NCBI RefSeq assembly: GCF_905475465.1
Contig: NC_062250.1
Location: 11,864,501-11,928,500 of the forward strand
DNA from: Pieris napi
Taxonomy: Eukaryota > Arthropoda > Insecta > Lepidoptera > Pieridae
DNA length: 64,000 nt
Direction of reading: 5' to 3'
Position numbers and translations under genes: made by a program. The notes under the pieces are model-generated. The model searched no databases, had not been told where the DNA came from, and was given only the letters and a program-made list of their open reading frames with translations. Each line of letters begins with the position of its first letter. The first letter of the stretch is position 1. Below, in pieces: positions 21,826 through 34,160 of this stretch.

Positions 21826-23042
21826 TAATATATTAAAAGAAAGTACATACATACTTTAAACATACAGTAAAAAATAATAAGGTTCAAAAAACCACCACAA
21901 AGAATAAATTGAAACAGACGTAAAAGAAAAAAGCTCTCTCAACCGGAGATGAAATCTCAGGGAATGCTAGAATCATGTCAAAAAGTGGTTGCTATCACCC
22001 CTTGGGGGGGGAGGGGTTGCGATTCATTTCCTACGTGCCGGACGATCGCTCGTTAACATTCTATGTCCAGACCAGCAACCCAAGAATGTTTTCAACAACA
22101 GAGTTCTAAACTCAACTGAAACAAATATTATTTTTCAAGTATCAGCCAAGAGCATGAAATAATTAGGTACCTTTCCAATTTTCTTAAATCAATTTCGTAA
22201 GCAAATTTGAAACCGAGTGAAACAATATCTTATTTTCCCTCCAATTTATGTGCAACTCGCTATTTCAATCTAGAAATCCTAATATCAATGTCTTTCAATC
22301 CAGATAACCAAGGAGGTGAGTGGGCGAATGCTTTATATGCACAGAAAGGTTATTTTTATAATTATGTTATGGTTTCCCCCGTTTATTTATTTTCAAACTA
22401 CGCGATTCATTAAAAAGTTTAATTTTAACAAGCTTATTTCTTGTTTTATTTATTTTTGTGGTTTTTATAAAATAAGGTTTTGTCATAGTAGGGCCACAGC
22501 ATAATAATACCTAAACGGAACACCATTTTTTCTCGTTTTTCCGATGATAGATTTACGATTATTGCAAAATGTGTTTAATATTGCATTCAGCGATCGCAGC
22601 GTAGCGTATATTTTTATTTTACTTTATGGTTGATCGTATGGTCGGATTTTGTATGTAGGACAATTTATTTTTACTACCTTATAAACCAAAACCGCAACGT
22701 ATTCTGCTAAAGATTAGAATTAAAAGTGGTTTAATTATTTTGTATTCAAGAAGCATAGCAAGCAAGCTATACAATTAGTTACAAAATGTTTTTTTCTACA
22801 CAGGATGATAAGATTAACCACAATAACAGTTTGATAAGCAAGCGTGTTTTAACGCCGCTCAAAGGACGGCAACGCATCAATTGATAGTTATAAAAAAATG
22901 GGTCAACGGGGGCTGCGGCTTGTTTCATGTCTATTTTATAAAAATAAAATAATGCCAAATTATGTGTTTGACTATTTACATGTATTTTATAACAATGTTA
23001 AACGATATAGTGTACATAGGTATCAAACAATAAAATAAATAA
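21826..23042. other. AT-rich spacer, nothing recognised
   Basis: A G-run occurs at about 22005-22016. Open frames at 22207-22413 and 22316-22504 have no family signature and overlap one another. Confidence 0.4.
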
Positions 23043-23320
23043 ATCAGTGGCGCTACATCCTTTTTACGTCTGATTTCTGTTCCTATTTCATGATCATTTG
23101 TAAATCTAGTAGGCAAGTAGGTGGTCAGCCTCCTTGGCTGACACACGCCGTCAACTGTTTGGGTCTAAGGTAAGCCGGTTTCCTCACCATGTTTTCCTTC
23201 ACCGTTCGAGCGAATGTTAAATTGCGCACATAGAAAGTCCATTGGTGCACAGCCGGCGATCGAACCTACGACCTCAGGGATGAGTGTCGCACGCTGAAGC
23301 CAATAAGCCAACACTGCTGA
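23043..23320 (-). mobile_element. tRNA-derived SINE
   Basis: Minus-orientation copy. The tail is 'cagtggcgctaca', the body 'ttccttcaccgttcgagcga', and the head contains the reverse complement of a B box ('gatcgaacc') and an A box ('aataagccaacactgc'). It has the same layout as 45526-45815 and looks nearly full length. Confidence 0.8.
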
Positions 23321-23330
23321 TTATTATCTA

Positions 23331-24154
23331 TCATTAGGTATCAAATAAATACCTACGTAGATCCTCTTCGCGTGGCACAATATTATGATTATTGAAAGCG
23401 CCCTGATCGCTCTTTTCTTAAATATTGCCAGTAGGATATTTTGAATTACATGAGTAGTATTATGGGAATCTAATATAGGAAAACTAATACAATAATATAA
23501 TAAATACATATCAGAAAAGTAAATCTTTAACGTGACAGATTTGCCAGAAATCAAAATATCTTCAAACGTGTTTCTAGATAAAAAGTATTATATATAAATT
23601 TAAACTTTCACAAAGCATAATTATAAGTATGTTTTGGAACATTCTAGTGATTAATTAGTTTTTTGTTACTAAACAGTATAAAAACTCCAACTATGCACCA
23701 ATTGATTATTCTTTCTATGTCTCAAATAAACATTTTCTCTAAACGTTTGTATTTATATGTTTAATAGCAATTTTAAAACGCAACATTTTCCACATTCTTG
23801 TTTCAGATCCCTTAAGCCGCACACAAGGAGATGTGAAGTTCTCGGTATTGATTCAATAAGTATTACAGAAATATGATAGACTTCATATTATTTTTATTTC
23901 ATGAAATGGAATTGAGTTTATGAGCAAATATATTTAAAATTTTATGGGATTTCATGTCAACTTGAAGAAGGTATAATTGTAATGATTTGAATTAAAACAC
24001 GTCCAAGTCGCCTTTCCTGTGGTTATGATAATAACCGAATTTATAAAAAGTTCCAATCTAAAGGGTCCAGAAGACTGATTATTTCCTTGCCTCAAGGGAA
24101 AACACACAAAATACGCCCTTATTTGCGTCATAAATTATAATTAAAAGTAACTTG
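23331..24154. other. AT-rich spacer, nothing recognised
   Basis: No coding or element signature. The open frame at 23324-23554 starts inside the SINE head and is AT-rich. Confidence 0.4.
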
Positions 24155-24290
24155 TTTTCGGAGAGTTTATTGCCAGCTCTTCTCTTCCATTCTACGCATT
24201 TGATTTGAGAACTGGCAGTGAATGTAAAATAAGAAACATAAGTGTACATTGTGTTACCTATATGAATAAACAATTTTGACTTTGACTTCG
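24155..24290 (-). mobile_element. 3' end of a LINE-like element ('gtcaaag' tail family)
   Basis: On the minus strand it reads from 'caaagtcaaaattg' through 'tgtacacttatg' and 'tgccagttctcaaatc' to a 'ggaagagaagagctggc' block. The same block occurs in plus orientation at 34945-35145 and, split by a LINE, at 30014-33400. Element class is unclear; it behaves as a conserved retroelement terminus. Confidence 0.55.
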
Positions 24291-24804
24291 GCTGATTTCA
24301 TCAAAAGCAGAAGAATGGCTTGCCTATCTTCCCGTGATCTGCGAGAGCAATGAACCTACGTATATCATTCTTCTTGAAGAAAATGTTGCCATTATAAAAG
24401 CTTTTTTATTTATACAAAATTGTTAAATCTAATAATAAATAACAGCTTATTGAAATACGTAACCACAAATGAGGTTTTTAAGCCCCACAAAAGTGTGTGG
24501 GCGTTCCTTTGATATTTCACCTTTGAACCTCCCACTAACCTTCAATACTTATCTTGTCTGTTTAAACAATGTCTAATTTCACACAGTTTGCTTTCATCTA
24601 TCAGTTCGGAATGAGTATCAGTAATTATTCTTTTTTTTTAAAACAATGATTCAACTGCTTTTCATGTTTCTTTATAAGAAACGTTCAGAAACAAATCTGC
24701 TCTTTGCCACTTTCAAAGTACTACACTTACACTCATTTAACATTCATTTCAACATTTATCCATTTTTAGGAAAGTTTTGTATACAAAAATAATTATATTT
24801 TTTC

Positions 24805-25000
24805 TTATAGAATATAGGTCTCCTCCAACTGGTCCCATCTTTCTCTATCTTGAGCATTTTTCTCCCACTCTTCTCCACCTTCACCTCCAACTTCTTTAAG
24901 CTCGTCAGCTGCAAAAGGACGACTCTCTTCCTTTTCCCTGGTTTCGTTACCCTGTTTGTCCATCTGCCATTGTTCGTGCGAGCGGTGTGGCCCGTCCACT
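24805..25000 (-). pseudogene. RTE-like LINE ORF2 C-terminus
   Basis: Minus-strand translation gives ELKEVGGEGGEEWEKNAQDR followed by ERWDQLEETYI, the 'AQDRxxWxxLEExY' ending of RTE-type ORF2 proteins, preceded by a 'GHxxR...W' part in another frame. A related copy is at 33850-34160 on the plus strand. Confidence 0.6.
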
Positions 25001-25335
25001 CATTTAAGTTTTTTTACTTTCATATATTATATTTAGCAATATTCATAATACTTTGCTACAATTTGTGTATTTCATTGTACGAACAAAGTAGCAAGCAATT
25101 ACAATGTGTTCGGCAATATTGACGTGTGAAGTGATTAACGTTATTTAATGCGATTCTAATGTGTTCGAGTAAAACGATGTGTGTGTTATGTGATTGAAGA
25201 TTACAGAAATAGAATTCAGTACTGTAAGTACTGTTTTCTGTTTTAAAAATATAGATGTTATTCACGTACGTTGCTTGCTAATATATATCGAAGTATATTA
25301 TCATTATATATTGAAAACTTCATATAAAATGTTTG

Positions 25336-25450
25336 TCTATGTGCACATTTAACATTCGCTAATACAGTGAAGGTAAATATCATAAGGAAATCGGCATGCT
25401 TTATACTGAAAATTTGAGTCAGTGTGTCAGGCACAAAAGCCTAAAGTTGT
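25336..25450 (+). repeat. SINE body fragment without tRNA head
   Basis: 'tatgtgcacatttaacattc', 'cagtgaaggtaaatatcat' and 'aaggaaatcggcatg' follow the body of the SINE at 45610-45700 in plus orientation. Head and tail are missing. Confidence 0.65.
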
Positions 25451-28400
25451 CAAAAGCCATGACTCGTAGCAAATATATCAAATTCCCCTAATGGAGCATA
25501 TTCAGACACATCTGTCAAATCGATAACATTCTTATGGGCAAGAAGGTAAGCTCTGTGTCTGACAGACGTCGTCGATTTTCATATGCGCAATTAGGCACAT
25601 AAACTTAAGAATAATTATAAGTAATAAAAATAAGTGCACAACCGGAATTCATAAGTAGGTAGGATTCATAAGTAAACCCGATTACACTTGACCATTATGC
25701 TAAGACATTTTTAAAACATATCCTACGCAGCCAAAAACACTCATTCAAATAAGATCTCTATACTCAAAAAACAAGTCTGGCAACGCCGTATCGTAAAAAA
25801 GTTGTGAGATTTAATACATGTAATACCAAGTCGGTCAATTTATTCAGTCCCTACTTAAAGGACCTTCTGTCATAAATTATTACGTAATTAGCTGACCTGA
25901 CAACATCTTATACTCAATTTAGTATTATTACAAATCTTGTATGTTTTTAATTTATACATTCACATGGCCACCGCATGGTAACACAATGTCTCACAAATAA
26001 TACATATTATATTAAATAAGATTGTTTAGTGCGATTGCCAAGTCAATCTAAGATTTGTAATATTGATGGTCACTATATCTTATATATCTCTCGTATAAAA
26101 TATAAAAATTAGCTCAAATGGTTGAAGCATAAAATTGGGATTTTACGAGTGACTAAACGATTGTAAATAAAACATAACAGATAGGAATGGATATTCATTG
26201 CACTCGAGTCTAATTTCGTATGTAAACAGGCGTAACTAATGATGTTTAGTTAACTCTAAACTAATTCACGGCATCCTCTTAATTTTCACTTACGTCAGAA
26301 CTTTAGCAAGATAATAATTTTTAGCTAGAAGAGCTCTATACTAATTTAATGAAGTTAAAAAGTTTGTTGTACTGATAACGCTAATATCAGGTATAATATT
26401 AATACTGGTTCGAATTTAAATTACCAAATATATATATATATATATGCTAAGATTAGTACTTTGAACTGTTATGATCTTAATTAATTACAAGAAAGGATAA
26501 TTTGTGAATATTAGAAAAACATTAACGTTGTCGTCTCGTATTAATTTCCAAGGTTAAAAATCAGCAGAATTTTACAAATACCGTCAGCAAATACCAACCT
26601 AGAAGTTGAAGCACCTCTTTTTTCGAATTCTTCGCTATTATAACAGAACAAATCCGGAGCTGGATATATTCGGTAGTGGGCTGATAAATTTTAAAGAAAG
26701 CATTCCTAAGTGCCTATCCGCTGTTTTGCTGTTATTTTTTTTGCATAAGAATTAAAGCAAAAAATACTAGTATTTTAAATTTTCCTTTAACATTTTTTGA
26801 ATTTGACATATATATTAGAAAAGTTAGCTTGTAAAATATACTATAAATTTAATATGATGTGGTAAACTTCAATAAATAAATAAGAACATGGTTTGGTTTG
26901 GTGACCACAAAAGAACCTGTGAAGCTTCTAAATCTGGGAGGACCGATAAACATAATACAAGTATTGTAATACATATAACGCATTAAATATTTATATGTTC
27001 AGAACCTATTGATTGAGTTAGGTTAACCTAATTAATATTCACATAGTAAATTAGTTGCAAGTTCAATGTTTAACTAACGTGTCGCTTCATCACTTGGTTT
27101 TGTCCATACCTTTGAGGCTTCGATATCTGATCTCTTCTTATTAAGCGATTCATAACATAATGGAAATGCAGTTTTATAATATACAGGTTTTACTAGTATA
27201 TTTAAACAAAATTTTCGACAAACATTACAATATTTAAAATCGCGAAACACAGATGAATATTCTACATTTGCAATGGATTTTAAAACTAACAACAAACAAG
27301 TTTTAGCTAATCTATCATTAATAAGAGTCCCAGATGAAAGAAATCGTACGCGTGTTGATTTATCTCTTGTTATTTATATACAATGAGTACTTCGATTTGA
27401 ATCACTATAAAACTATTTAGAACGCGCATTCAGTAATAAAAATAGCCAATTTTACGATGGATATGAGATTCTTGAGAATTTACGTTTAGTACCGGAATTT
27501 GAACTGACAGGAAAGTGTTAAATTACGGTAACATGTAGATACTAGATACTAATGATAACTAACATTTAAGGTCCTATGCAGGGTCAAGACTTAAGCTAAG
27601 TACGACCCCAATGTGTCAACGTGTTAGATTTGACATACAGAAGTCTGGATACTAAGGGCCGATTTACATTTTCTTAAGCGCTAGTACTAACTTGCATCTG
27701 TTTTTTATTTATAGACAAAAAGATGATCTGTTCCTGACACCCCCCTCTATAGTTTTTCCTTCTCCATACAAGCAGGAGAATTTTTACTGCCAGAGGGATA
27801 CTGTATATCTATTTAGTTTCAGATCAGTTAAAATTATTAAAATAATATAACTTTGTTTTAAACGATCTTAAAAAGACATATTGATGTCTTAAATTGAATA
27901 AGTCCTATGAACTGGAAACAAATGAAAATTTGTTGAATTCAATTTAATATTTTTGTTTCAATCTATAAGAAGGTGAAATTTTAACCTCTTGGTTACGGAT
28001 AAACTAAGTGTTTTAGTACAATATTGGTAAAACCCTATTTTATCTTAAGAGTAAACTCAATCTTACAACGTATATTCTCCGTACCTCGTAAAGAGTGAAG
28101 TTTAATAAAATTTAAAACGAGTTTAAAACTCAAATTGACTGAGTATTCAATAATTCCACCGTGTTATTTTACTTTGTTGAGTTAATGACTCGGAAACAGC
28201 CAACAATGAGTTTGTTTCAAAATTATTCGGTCGGTTAAAATTATTAACTTGTTTTACAAAATTTGATGAAAAATCCATTATATCCGCCTCATTAACAATC
28301 TAATTTGTGGTCGATGTTTTATCTGATGGACTTTATTGGTTGTGGCAATTACGCTTTATTAACTTTTGCATATTTGCATAAAAGTAACATCACCGCATCA

Positions 28401-29109
28401 ATGATTTATCTACACTATAATATGATACACTTCCAATTTAAATTTTTACCAGTAATTTACCTAATTTTAATATAGTAAATAATGCAATGAAAACTAAAAT
28501 GACAGTAACAGACGTAACGTACAGGTATAAATTTATTTTATTAAAATACTGCAATAAAATGTGTCTATGTCGGCCTGTCTTGGTTGGGGGTATAGATGGT
28601 AGGACTGTTGAGGAAGGAAATCGCCATCACTGAGGCGTTCTCAACCACTCATCTTTTATGGTTTTTATATGGACACAAACGTGTGTGCATAAGCTCAATA
28701 TATATATAATTCATAATTTGAACAGACAGATTAAAAGGATAACCGTTGGTAGTTATAATACCGTTAATATCTACCTAAATAAACAATATTCCTCTGTTAT
28801 TTATGTAAATAATGCTCCAAACTGCGTAATTACCTCATGAAAAACACTCATAACACAAATAATATGTACTGCTCAATACATTGGGGTACTATCAGCAAAA
28901 TAAAACGATTAGATTTTTTTTCACTGCTTATTTTACTTCTAAATTGTAAATTAATATAATTCTTGTTTATGTGTATATATATCACTACCCTCCAACATAA
29001 TTAAACTATTATAGTAGACCCATCAAGAGCTCTTAGAAAGGTAGTGAAAAATGTATGCACAATACGGAATTATATTAGTTATAATACAATTTGTTTGGGA
29101 CAGTTACAA

Positions 29110-29290
29110 TGTTAAAATGCGCCTAATTAGGCTAAAGTCGTGAGTTTGGATTCCGGCTTTGCTTCAATGGATGTTTCTTTCTAAGTAATCAATAGTTGCT
29201 GGTAAGGTTACAGAAATTATGGTAACGTCAAGTCTTAGGTGCATAAAAAGACGTACGTCGGTAAAATAGGATGACTATCTATCAAGAAAA
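29110..29290 (+). mobile_element. Second, tRNA-like SINE family (tentative)
   Basis: A B-box-like 'gagtttggattccgg' (about 29140) is followed by a body with 'gcttcaatggatgtttcttt', 'gtaaggttacagaaattatg' and 'gactatctatcaag'. It differs from the common SINE in this window. Only one copy is present, so the call rests on the tRNA-like head and remembered pattern. Confidence 0.35.
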
Positions 29291-30103
29291 CTAATCAAAC
29301 CTATAATTTATTTCATATTTCACACTGATACATTGGTACAAGAAAAATAAAATACAATATTTAATGCACATAACAAACACAAGGCGTGAAAAATAAAATT
29401 ATAAAAACTAAGGAAATTCGATTTCAAAATGTGAGAAGAGCAACTATGGATATCCAGACCTAGCTCGTTTATCAGAATGCTCAATCTGGACATCGGTGAG
29501 TATTGGCCAAAACGTGTTCTTCTGAAAGGAGGGACAAATGTATACGATTAATGGTTAGCACCACTAAATTATTAATAAATTAAACACTATTTTAATAAAA
29601 AAATTATTCATGCAGTTACTGAAAATTATCTCTGTATTACTGTTATTCAAGTTTTGCTGATAGTACATATTATTTTTATTTTTGTTTTATTTAACATTCA
29701 AAATAATGACGATTCTGTGCGCCATGAGTTTATTTTGCATTTTCTGTGTTTAAATTGTTTGGTTATCGGTATGGGAATAGTTGCTGAATTATATATATAA
29801 ATATTTTTAAATTAGTTAGCTGATGATTTCTTTTACAAATTATTCCATTGGTCTTCTGGTTATCCATGTTTTGTTATCATGATGATATTATTAATTACCA
29901 TGCGAGTGAATATTGATTGCGCACTTAGAAAGAAAATTCGTTTCTGTACGGACTAGAAGGACCTTTGAAAGCGATACAACGATTATAGTGGTGATACTAT
30001 TTTTCGTTTCTGTAGTACAAAGTCACAGTCAAAATCATTTATTCATATAGGTACACAATGTACACTTATACACATCGAAAAAGAAATACATAATAAATGT
30101 TTC

Positions 30104-33100
30104 TTTTTTTTTTTTTTTTATAAAACAGGGGGCAAACGGGCAGGAGGCTCACCTGATGTTAAGTGATACCGCCGCCCATGGACACTCTCAATGCCAGAGG
30201 GCTCGCGAGTGCGTTGCCGGCCTTTCAGGAATCGGTACGCTCTTTTCTTGAAGGACCCTAAGTCGAATTGGTTCGGAAATACCTCAATGGGCAGCTGGTT
30301 CCACAAAGTGGTGGTGCGCGGCAAAAACTGCCTTGAAAAACGCTCAGTTGTGGAACGGCGGACGTCGAGGTGATACGGGTGGAATTTCGTACTCTGCCTC
30401 GACGTCCGATGACGAAACTCAGCTGCAGGTATTAATCCGAACAACTCCTCTGAACACTCTCCATGGTAAATGCGGTAGAAGATGCAGAGAGACCCCACAT
30501 CTCTACGCAACGCCAAAGGATCAAGCCGCTCGGAAAGGGATTGGTCGTCGACGATACGAACCGCTCTGCGTTGAATACGGTCAAGTGGAAGGAGCTGGTA
30601 CTGGGGAGCCCCCGCCCAGAGGTGAGAGCAGTACTCCATGTGGGGCCAAATTTGCGCTTTATATAGTTGCATGCGGTGGCCCGGAGTGAAGTACCGTCTC
30701 GCCTTACTGAGCACACCAAGCTTTTTGGAGGCTAATTTAGCCTTTCCCTCCAAGTGACCGCGAAACTGAACGTCGTACGATATGTCAACGCCAAGTATTC
30801 CAATGCTGGCTGTGGCTTTAAGAAGAGTGTTTTCGAAAAGAGGAGTAGCGACAAAGGGTGTTTTTTTAGCGGAAAACGCGCAAACTTGTGTCTTCTTGGG
30901 GTTAAATTGGACTAGGTTTAGTCTGCCCCAGTCTGAGACTCCACGTAGAAGAGTTTCGACTTCAGACACAAGTTTGTTCCGGTACTCATCGACAACTGCC
31001 CGAGAAATACCTGCCCGGCCAGTGTAAAAAGTATCCCCAGTGCTGTCATCCGCATAGCAATGAATGTTGCTAAGTTGCAACATATCATTGATATGCAGAA
31101 GAAACAGGGTCGGGGATAGAACACAGCCTTGTGGGACCCCCGCGTTCACGGGTTTAAGGTCGGAGCATGCTCCGTCGATGACGACCTTGATGCTCCGATC
31201 GGCCAGGAAGCTGGAGATCCAATTGCATAATTTCTCGGGTAGCCCATAGGCTGGAAGCTTCGAGAGCAGTGCTCTGTGCCACACCCGATCGAAGGCTTTC
31301 GCTATGTCCAAACTAACCGCCAGCGCCTCCCCCTTGGACTCAATTGCCTCTGCCCATCTATGTGTAAGGTATACAAGAAGGTCACCAGCCGAACGACCAC
31401 GACGAAAGCCGTACTGATAATCGCTAATCAGCTGGTGGCCCTCTAGATACCTCAAGAGCTGGCAGTTAACAATGGATTCCATTATTTTGGAGAACAAGGA
31501 GGTTATGGCTATTGGGCGATAGTTGGACGGATCAGAGCGATCGCCTTTTTTAGGGATCGGATGTATCGAAGCGGTTTTCCAGCACTTCGGGACAGTGCCA
31601 AGCGAGTACAGGTACCGGAAAAGGCGCGTTAAGACCGGAGCCAACTCAGGAGCACAAGTACGCAGCACAATTGGGGGGATACCATCCGGCCCGCTCGACT
31701 TATGAATGTCCAAGGAAGATAGTGCTCTGCGGACAGCACGTTGCCGGAATGTGATTTCCGGCATCGAAGAATCACACCGCGAAATGGTCGGTGGTGATCT
31801 TCCTCGGTCATCCAAAGTCGAGTTGGACGCGAAGAGACAGCCTAAAAGGTCGGCCTTCTCCTTCGCAGTGTGGGCCAGCGAGTCATCCTCCCTGTGCAGT
31901 GGTGGAATAGCGGGCTGACAAAAATTCCCTTGGACAGCTTTGGCGAGAGACCAGAAGGCTCGAGTACCTGAAGGGAGTTGGGCCAATCTCTCGCCAAATC
32001 TGGCAATGTGCTCTGACTTTGCCTTAGTGATTTCCCGTTTGAAGGACCTGGAGGCTGAGTTATATGCTTTTTTAAGTTCGCTGGTATTGGCATCACGAGA
32101 TTTCGCCGCTTCCGCCCATGCCTTAAAGCATTCTCGCTTTCGACACGAGGCCGCCTTGCAAGAACGTTTAAACCAGGGCTGAGACTTGCCACCGATCGGC
32201 ACCGCAGAAAATGGAATAAAGAGTTCCATGCCCTGTAGAACCACTTCGGCGACAGAGGCAGCGACGGAATCTGGAGCTTCCGACGAAAAGCACATAGGCC
32301 CCCAAGGGTAGGACGCAAAGAAAGACCGCATCCCGTCCCAATCTGCTGACTTGTAGTGCCAAATACGGCGACAACCCAAAAAGCGGGGCCGTGAAGGGCG
32401 CGTAGAAGGCACAATACTCCGGACCACACAATGATCTGATGAACCCAATGGCGGGTCAACAGAGACTTGATAGTTCTCCGGATGTGAAGTCAGCAGAAGA
32501 TCCAACAAAGAGGGTTTATGACCATCCACATCTGGTATTCGCGTAATCGCAGGGACCATTTGTGTCAGGTCGTAGGCTAAAGCAAAGTCGTGAAAGGATC
32601 TTCCCGCGTGATCGGTGGTATCAGAGCCAAGCCAATCGGCATGGTGGGCGTTAAAATCGCCAAGTATCACGATTTCAGCGGTAGGAACCCTTTCGAGCAG
32701 GGAATCTGTAGCCGTTTGAATGTGCTCGATGAGTCGGTTAGTTTCGTCATTTCCGCTATGGGACCTATACAGGCACGCATAGAATCGCGGATGGTCATCG
32801 CAGTCTACGCGCAGCCAGAGGTTAGATAGGTCCCTTCCTTCAAGCGTCCCGAGGCGACGAGAACAGATATCCTCCAAATGAATGTTCCAATTTGTACCCC
32901 GGGTAGGAGAGGTAAGAAGTATCAGCCGGGGAGGATATTTGAGTCTCAGTAAGGAAGAATAAGGCCGGCTTCGCAGTTTCTAAGTAAAAGTGAACCGCGT
33001 TTAGGTTAGTTTTTAGCCCCCTAACATTTGTAAAGTCCACCGTGAGCGTGGAAGGGGTTGCCTTAGGTAAATGCTTCCGTTTGCCCCGAGATCGAAACCT

Positions 33101-33311
33101 ATTAATGCATAAGTTTTTAGAGCAGTTTTTGCCCACCCCAGAATACGAAGGGCAGCCTGTGCATCCACCATCGAATACCAATTGTTCCGATGATGGACGC
33201 CCAGAAGGGGATTCTCCACAGCGTAAACGTGTGGTACCCCCCTGGGGTAATTTCTGTTTGAACTGCATCTTCATACTTTTGGGGGGGGGGGGGATTGATG
33301 GGCTCCGGGAG
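30104..33311 (-). mobile_element. Jockey/CR1-type LINE, nearly complete ORF2
   Basis: A GC-rich 3.2-kb insertion. It has a poly(A) tail (T-run 30104-30119) at its minus-strand 3' end and endonuclease plus RT domains. It ends in the same 3' terminus (motifs 'aacgggcaggaggctcacc' and 'gccgcccatgg') seen as short fragments throughout this window. It sits inside an older repeat. A short duplicated 'ttct' at the junctions is too small to define the TSD. A 13-base G-run at 33281-33293 lies in its 5' part. Confidence 0.85.
30118..33274 (-). pseudogene. LINE ORF2: APE-type endonuclease plus reverse transcriptase, one frameshift
   Basis: The 919-codon frame 32877-30118 has no internal stop. It carries the later APE endonuclease motifs (ILGDFNAHHADWLG at ~71-84, SLLDLLLTSH, GSSDHCVV at ~145-152). 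The RT motifs are HKSSGPDGIPP (~392), SNYRPIAITSLFSKIMES, VSLDIAKAFDRVW (~521), NAGVPQGCVLSPTLF (~578) and the catalytic CYADDSTGD (~607-615). The N-terminal endonuclease start (LTVDFTNVRGLKTNL, LFFLTETQIS) lies in another frame upstream (33274 to about 32890). The two frames are separated by what looks like a deletion of some tens of bases at about 32880-32910, just before the VREDI-type position. The stop codon TAA (30118-30120) is formed by the last T of the element and the first A bases of the tail. Apart from the lesion the ORF is well preserved, so the copy is young. Confidence 0.88.
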
Positions 33312-33424
33312 GCTTCTAGTGCCAGTTCACAAATTAAGGGCGTAGAACGGAAGAGAAGAACTGGCAATATACTCTCCGGCGATTACGATTTGTCTTTAGC
33401 CTCATATTAGACTTAAGTTTCATG

Positions 33425-33535
33425 ATCACTTAATCAGCGCAAAATTTCGGTCCAGCGAGGATTCTCTTGAGGTCTGAGAACAGGAAAAGTCGCTGGGGGC
33501 CTAATCTGGGGAATTCGGTGGATTCTGATTTTTAT
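33425..33535 (-). pseudogene. Mariner transposase remnant, C-terminal
   Basis: On the minus strand a decayed frame reads PPNSPD, one stop, then APSDFSCSQTSRE...LDRNFA. This is the PPYSPDLAPSDF motif of mariner transposases, which carries the third catalytic Asp, with one stop codon inside. No inverted repeats or further domains were found nearby. Confidence 0.6.
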
Positions 33536-33849
33536 GGTGTAATTTCTATCTTTGCCAATAAAAAATAAAAGTTTCTACGCATAATGCGCGTTTAACAAAA
33601 AGGTATTCATAATATTTAGGAGTTACAATTTTTAAAACCTTGAAGAAGCTTCGAAACACATTCGATGCCAAATAGCAAACGAAAGTGGTTCATAAAATTC
33701 TTTTAATCGCGTAAATCGTAAACATTTCAAACCATTTCCTCGCAGATAGACCGAAATAAATAATTCTACGAAGATTGTGTGCAATATTGTGTAAATTATG
33801 TATATTTATTGCTGCAAAAACTTAATCCCATTGCAAATAACTAAAGCAG

Positions 33850-34160
33850 AAATGGGCTGGCCACACCGCTCAACAATGGCAGATGGAAAAACAGGGTAGC
33901 AAAGGGCCTCCAGAGAAAAGAAAGAGAGGTCACCTTCTTGTACGGCGGGCTGACGTGCTTAAATAAATTGTTAGGGAATATTGGGAGAAAAATGCTCAAG
34001 ATAGAGAGAGATGGAGTCGGAGGAGACCTATACTCTAGAAAAGGTCCTTGAAAAAAAATTACAATTATTTTTGTATAAAATTTTTAGTGTGTATATCTTT
34101 TGTAAAGATGGATGAATGTGTCAAGGAATAAATGAGGCTTAATTATTATTATTATTATGT
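33850..34160 (+). pseudogene. RTE-like LINE 3' end with ATT-repeat tail
   Basis: Plus strand: 'ggctggccacaccgctcaac', 'aatggcagatgg', 'gggagaaaaatgctcaagat' and 'ggaggagacctat' parallel the minus-strand copy at 24805-25000. A ~100-bp 3' UTR follows, ending in 'aataaatgaggc' and (ATT)n at 34140-34160. Frames are broken. Confidence 0.6.

Larger units (their letters stand above)
25001..30013. other. 5 kb of mostly anonymous AT-rich DNA
   Basis: Contains a SINE body fragment (25336-25450), an (AT)n run of about 18 bp (26428-26445) and a second tRNA-like SINE (29110-29290). I see no coding exon with recognisable content. Open frames at 25056-25265, 27074-27295 and 28658-28840 have no family signature. 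Confidence 0.45.
30014..33400 (-). mobile_element. Older LINE-like 3' end, split by a 3.2-kb LINE
   Basis: 'gtcaaaatcatttattcata', 'tacacaatgtacacttata' and 'aataaatg' (30020-30100) continue at 33312-33375 with 'agtgccagttcacaaatta' and 'cgtagaacggaagagaagaa'. Compared with the uninterrupted copy at 34945-35145, the break falls at 'gcttcta'. The older element is in minus orientation. Confidence 0.7.

Noticed and set aside
24850..25122. 90-codon plus frame resembling a membrane protein
   Set aside because: Antisense to the RTE-like C-terminus and rich in Phe/Leu only because of the complementary Lys/Glu codons.
31842..32459. 205-codon open frame on the minus strand, plus several 60-120-codon frames on both strands between 30191 and 33410
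   Set aside because: They overlap the LINE ORF2 in other frames; GC-rich coding DNA has few stops in all frames. No independent domain signature.
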